Positions 4,899 through 6,997 of a DNA stretch of 6,997 nt are shown in pieces. Both the position numbers and the translations under genes were made by a program. The notes beneath the pieces are model-generated. The model saw nothing but the letters and a program-made list of their open reading frames with translations. It was not told the DNA's origin and ran no database searches. This DNA comes from Candidatus Aenigmatarchaeota archaeon (GTDB taxonomy: Archaea > Aenigmatarchaeota > Aenigmatarchaeia > QMZP01): NCBI GenBank assembly GCA_030666115.1, contig DAOUYM010000042.1:1-6997 (forward strand), read 5' to 3'. Within the stretch, counting starts at the first letter, position 1. Every line of letters starts with the position of its first letter.

Positions 4899-4927
4899 AT
4901 ATTGACATTATAAAGATAAAATTGGAT

Positions 4928-4934
4928 GGAGGTG
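4928..4934 (+). promoter_or_regulatory. Shine-Dalgarno for the PRC-barrel gene
   Basis: GGAGGTG ends 5 nt before ATG 4940 and decides that start over the in-frame TTG at 4922. Confidence 0.75.
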
Positions 4935-4939
4935 TTTTC

Positions 4940-5239
4940 ATGGCAATAAAAGTTGCAAGCGTTTCTGAGACATGGATGAAGGATGTTTTCACAGATAGAG
5001 GTCAGTACTGCGGAAAAGTTGAGGACATGGAGTGTGACCTGAAGAGATTCAAGGTAAGATCTCTGGTAGTGAAGGCAGAGAAAAGTTCTTATCTCGGAAA
5101 GATGCTGGGTGACAAGAAAGGTTTAATCATTCCTTTCCCGATGGTGAACGCTATAGGAGACATAATAATAGTGAAGCACATATCGGCCCCTGTCACCGAA
5201 GAAGATATTAGTACTGATACTAAACCTACCGCAGAGTGA
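4940..5239 (+). CDS. PRC-barrel domain protein
   Basis: The 99-residue product starts MAIKVASVSETWMKDVFTDR. It has the pattern of the archaeal single-domain PRC-barrel family: a strand and 'DVFTDRGQYCGKVEDMECDL' (residues 15-34, matching the family's D-V-Y-T-x-x-G-x-Y-x-G-x-V-x-D), then FKVRSLVVKA, and LIIPFPMVNAIGDIIIVKH near 63-81 (matching xIPYxxVxxIGDxIlL). PRC-barrel domains take part in RNA metabolism (RimM) and photosynthetic reaction centres (subunit H). Stand-alone archaeal versions have no settled role, although some have been linked to cell division. The last ten or so residues are acidic and probably disordered. Its 3' end overlaps the convergent peptidase gene by 14 bp. Confidence 0.82.
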   Translation: MAIKVASVSETWMKDVFTDRGQYCGKVEDMECDLKRFKVRSLVVKAEKSSYLGKMLGDKKGLIIPFPMVNAIGDIIIVKHISAPVTEEDISTDTKPTAE

Positions 5240-6257
5240 GGTCTCTTGTGAATGTAGACAGGAGTCTCGCTTTATTATTCTTAATCTGGATCATATCCTC
5301 TATCCTGCAGCCACCCCAGTTCTTTATGTATACACCAGGTTCCACTGTGAAGACCATTCCGTTCTTTATCGTATCCCCGGTAACAGGTCTCTCATGAACA
5401 CTCATGCCAATGCCGTGTCCTATGGAGTGCATCCTTTGGTAGTCCATCTTCTCGTAGAGCTTCTTTGAGAAGTCCTCTAATGCGTCGAATCCCACGCCTC
5501 CCCTGGCGTTGTCTATCACCTGCTTCTGGATACTCAGCACGTCCCCATAAACCTTCTCCTGCCTCTTACTGGGCCTTCTGCAGAAGGTTCTAGTGAGGTC
5601 AGAACAGTAACCGTTCGCCCTCACACCAATGTCCATTATCACGAAGTCCCCTGCCTTTATCTTTCGCTTTCCAGGCAGGTAATGGATATATGATGAGTTG
5701 ATGCCGGAGGCGATTATGGGATCAAAAGAGTTTCTGAGTCCCATCCCTATCACCCTTCTATCAATCCAGGTAGTTATATCCTGTTCAGTTTTTCCCACTA
5801 TCTTGACATCTTTGAATATCTTCTCTGTTGCCTTGATAGCCTTCTTTATCTGCATTATCTCCCAGTCATCCTTGAACATTCTCGGTTTCTTTATGGACGA
5901 GCGGAAGGGTTTCATCTTTATCCCAAGCTTCTTCAACCGAAGGAAGAATTCAGCGCTGGTATTCTTCTCATCAAAGCCCATTGTCTTGTAGCAATCAATC
6001 TCTTTTACTATGTCCTTGAAATCGCTGAAGAACTTGATACTCGCGGTCTTTAGATTCCGTGCATAGTTACTGAGGCATGATATCAGGATCAAGGGTTTTG
6101 ATTTCGGATTCACTATTAGAAAGGCAGCGTCTCCTGTCAGCTTGATACCCGTGTAATATTCAATATCCCTGGGGCTGGATATGATGGCTGCATCCAGTTC
6201 ACTTTCCTTAACAATGCCACTTAATTCTTTCAGCCTGCCAGACAAATCAGGTCCCAT
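5226..6257 (-). CDS. M24 family metallopeptidase, Xaa-Pro dipeptidase/aminopeptidase-like
   Basis: This is a cytoplasmic two-metal peptidase with the pita-bread fold, probably cleaving the bond before proline in peptides. The 343 residues comprise an N-terminal creatinase-like domain (about 1-125) and a catalytic domain (about 130-343). All five metal ligands are visible: Asp209 in FVIMDIG, Asp220 in YCSDLTRTF, His281 in IGHGIG, Glu306 in TVEPGVY and Glu320 in CRIED. SSYIHYLPG (188-196) carries the substrate-site His192. Length is typical of archaeal PepQ. The frame stays open upstream to 6392, but that part overlaps the start of the divergent YrdC gene and looks non-coding. MGPDLSGRLKEL from ATG 6257 fits the family and sits about 24 nt from a TATA element, giving a leaderless mRNA. 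Dipeptidase versus aminopeptidase cannot be decided from sequence alone. Confidence 0.93.
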   Translation of the reverse strand: MGPDLSGRLKELSGIVKESELDAAIISSPRDIEYYTGIKLTGDAAFLIVNPKSKPLILISCLSNYARNLKTASIKFFSDFKDIVKEIDCYKTMGFDEKNTSAEFFLRLKKLGIKMKPFRSSIKKPRMFKDDWEIMQIKKAIKATEKIFKDVKIVGKTEQDITTWIDRRVIGMGLRNSFDPIIASGINSSYIHYLPGKRKIKAGDFVIMDIGVRANGYCSDLTRTFCRRPSKRQEKVYGDVLSIQKQVIDNARGGVGFDALEDFSKKLYEKMDYQRMHSIGHGIGMSVHERPVTGDTIKNGMVFTVEPGVYIKNWGGCRIEDMIQIKNNKARLLSTFTRDLTLR

Positions 6258-6274
6258 ACTTATATTTAGTTCCC

Positions 6275-6286
6275 AATTAAATAAAA
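6275..6286. promoter_or_regulatory. Shared bidirectional TATA element between the M24 peptidase and YrdC genes
   Basis: One AT-rich block, AATTAAATAAAA, lies almost midway between the two start codons, which are 46 bp apart. Its centre is about 23-24 nt from each ATG (6257 on minus, 6304 on plus), so the same block could give leaderless transcripts in both directions. No Shine-Dalgarno is seen for either gene. Confidence 0.55.
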
Positions 6287-6303
6287 CAAGGCAAAGGTTA
6301 AGT

Positions 6304-6870
6304 ATGGAAACCGTAAAGCTAAATGATCTTATAAGGGATAGGAAGAAGAGGAAAGTCATAGTCGAGGCAATGGTGACAGGAAAGATATTCATTTACCCCA
6401 CTGACACCATATACGGAATAGGATGTAATGCAATGGATTCGGATGTGGTGGATAGGATACGCAAGGTCAAGGGATCTGACCACCCCTTCTCTATCATAGC
6501 TCCTTCAAAGGGATGGGTAAAGGAGAGATTGTACGTGAGCCATCCTGACTTTCTGAAAAGGTTGCCAGGACCCTACACACTCATCTTTAGGAAGAGGAAC
6601 CCGGATTTCCTTTCAGTTGCTTCAGGCTCGGACTCCCTGGGAATAAGGATACCCAAGCACGTCTTCTCTGAACTGGTGAACGAGGCAGCCATACCATTCG
6701 TCACGACTTCTTTGAACATCTCCGGTCAAAAACCCGTAACGAACCCAAGTGATATACCAGGAGAAATGAAGAATGCGGCTGACTTCCTGATAGATGCCGG
6801 CGTCCTTAACAACCCACCATCCAAAGTGATAGACCTTACTTCTGACGAACCGAAAACCAGGATAGAATAA
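6304..6870 (+). CDS. YrdC/Sua5/YciO-family protein, probable L-threonylcarbamoyladenylate synthase
   Basis: This family makes threonylcarbamoyl-AMP from threonine, bicarbonate and ATP, the first step of t6A at position 37 of tRNAs that read ANN codons. Its product is then used by the Kae1/TsaD complex. The 188 residues hold one YrdC domain and no C-terminal Sua5 domain. Motifs are GKIFIYPTDTIYGIGCNA (26-43), KVKGSDHPFSI (54-64), LPGPYTLIF (87-95), LGIRIP (112-117) and TTSLNISGQKP (134-144, with the Ser and Asn of the SxN motif). The usual KxR motif reads K-G-S here, so the arginine is replaced. That, and the PFSI segment, make a YciO-like or divergent function possible. The longer frame back to 6181 is excluded because it runs through the divergent peptidase promoter and coding start. 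Confidence 0.88.
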   Translation: METVKLNDLIRDRKKRKVIVEAMVTGKIFIYPTDTIYGIGCNAMDSDVVDRIRKVKGSDHPFSIIAPSKGWVKERLYVSHPDFLKRLPGPYTLIFRKRNPDFLSVASGSDSLGIRIPKHVFSELVNEAAIPFVTTSLNISGQKPVTNPSDIPGEMKNAADFLIDAGVLNNPPSKVIDLTSDEPKTRIE

Positions 6871-6884
6871 CCAAAAACAAAACG

Positions 6885-6997
6885 CGCCGGGAGCAGGAAT
6901 CTCGAGATACGGCTTGTTTCAATCCATCCAAGCCGTCATACGCTCTTCGAACCTGCAAGTCCTTACGGACACCAGATCTCTTAGCTCAAGCGAACTC
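6885..6997 (-). tRNA. Class II tRNA, probably tRNA-Ser, 5' part outside the window, with a T-loop intron
   Basis: The visible 3' half has anticodon-stem 3' strand TCTGG (6972-6976), a 15-nt variable arm with GTCC/GGAC stem and GTAA loop, T stem GCAGG/CCTGC, mature T loop TTCGAAT, acceptor 3' strand TCCCGGC and discriminator G. CCA is not encoded. The long variable arm plus G73 point to Ser (archaeal Leu usually has A73). The 21 nt at 6977-6997 do not form a normal anticodon loop, so they probably include the end of a second, anticodon-loop intron: TAAG followed by bulge AGA would pair with CTTG, which would predict anticodon TGA. That anticodon is inferred, not seen. Confidence 0.8.
6899..6945 (-). 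other. Non-canonical tRNA intron, T-loop position 59/60 (partial tRNA-Ser)
   Basis: The central helix is TTCG (exon) with CGAG (intron), bulges are AAG and ATT. Cutting AA|G and AT|T gives T loop TTCGAAT. The inner hairpin is ACGGCTTG/CAAGCCGT (8 bp, 12-nt loop) above an internal loop and an AG/CT base. Length is 47 nt. Its middle 30 nt align without gaps to the tRNA-Ala intron, 24 of 30 identical by eye. Confidence 0.86.

Noticed and set aside
6258..6392. Longer M24 peptidase with a hydrophobic N terminus
   Set aside because: The extension is hydrophobic only because it is antisense to the YrdC gene start and crosses the shared promoter. The family start fits ATG 6257.
1..6997. CRISPR array, insertion sequence or phage module
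   Set aside because: No regularly spaced direct repeats, transposase, terminal repeats or phage structural genes were seen.

Overview
The window looks archaeal. The evidence is a form III (archaeal) RuBisCO, a beta-CASP RNase of the aCPSF2 type, TATA elements placed about 24-26 nt upstream of leaderless start codons, tRNA genes without an encoded CCA, and tRNA introns bounded by bulge-helix-bulge (BHB) motifs. A small-genome lineage such as a DPANN archaeon would fit, but nothing here fixes the lineage.

Layout. 1-839 (-): 5' part of a form III RuBisCO large subunit gene that runs off the left edge. 880-2127 (+): beta-CASP ribonuclease, divergent from rbcL across a 40 bp double promoter, followed at 2157-2324 (+) by a 55-aa protein with a strong Shine-Dalgarno. 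2341-2598 (-): DUF504/MJ1316-type protein. 2803-2907 (+): 34-aa lysine-rich peptide ending in a Cys cluster. 2965-4065: four tRNA genes, namely Ala(GGC) on -, Val(TAC) on -, Gly(CCC) on + and Ser(GCT) on -. An HD-domain nucleotidase lies between tRNA-Val and tRNA-Ala, and a LAGLIDADG endonuclease gene runs into tRNA-Ser. 4940-5239 (+): PRC-barrel protein, convergent with an M24 peptidase at 5226-6257 (-). That peptidase is divergent from a YrdC/Sua5-type threonylcarbamoyl-AMP synthase at 6304-6870 (+). 6885-6997 (-): 3' part of a fifth tRNA, a class II tRNA that is probably Ser.

The main result is in the tRNAs. All five appear to be interrupted, and every intron that can be fully resolved sits outside the canonical 37/38 site: T-loop 59/60 in Ala, Gly and the partial Ser; D-loop 15/16 in Val; anticodon stem 29/30 in Ser(GCT). 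Each has a 4-bp central helix between two 3-nt bulges, and cutting after the second bulge nucleotide gives a well-formed mature tRNA. The Ala and partial-Ser T-loop introns are recognisably related to each other, which suggests that introns have spread between tRNA genes at one fixed position.

tRNA and protein genes are also interlocked. The HD gene starts 2 nt after the end of tRNA-Val and takes its stop codon from positions 8-10 of tRNA-Ala. The LAGLIDADG gene reads through the whole 5' exon of tRNA-Ser(GCT) and stops inside that tRNA's intron. RNA maturation is a shared theme: tRNA introns, a beta-CASP RNase, t6A synthesis and an RNA-end-recognition domain family. Protein genes that open a transcript mostly look leaderless, while the two with clear Shine-Dalgarno sites are the 55-aa protein (second in its operon) and the PRC-barrel protein.
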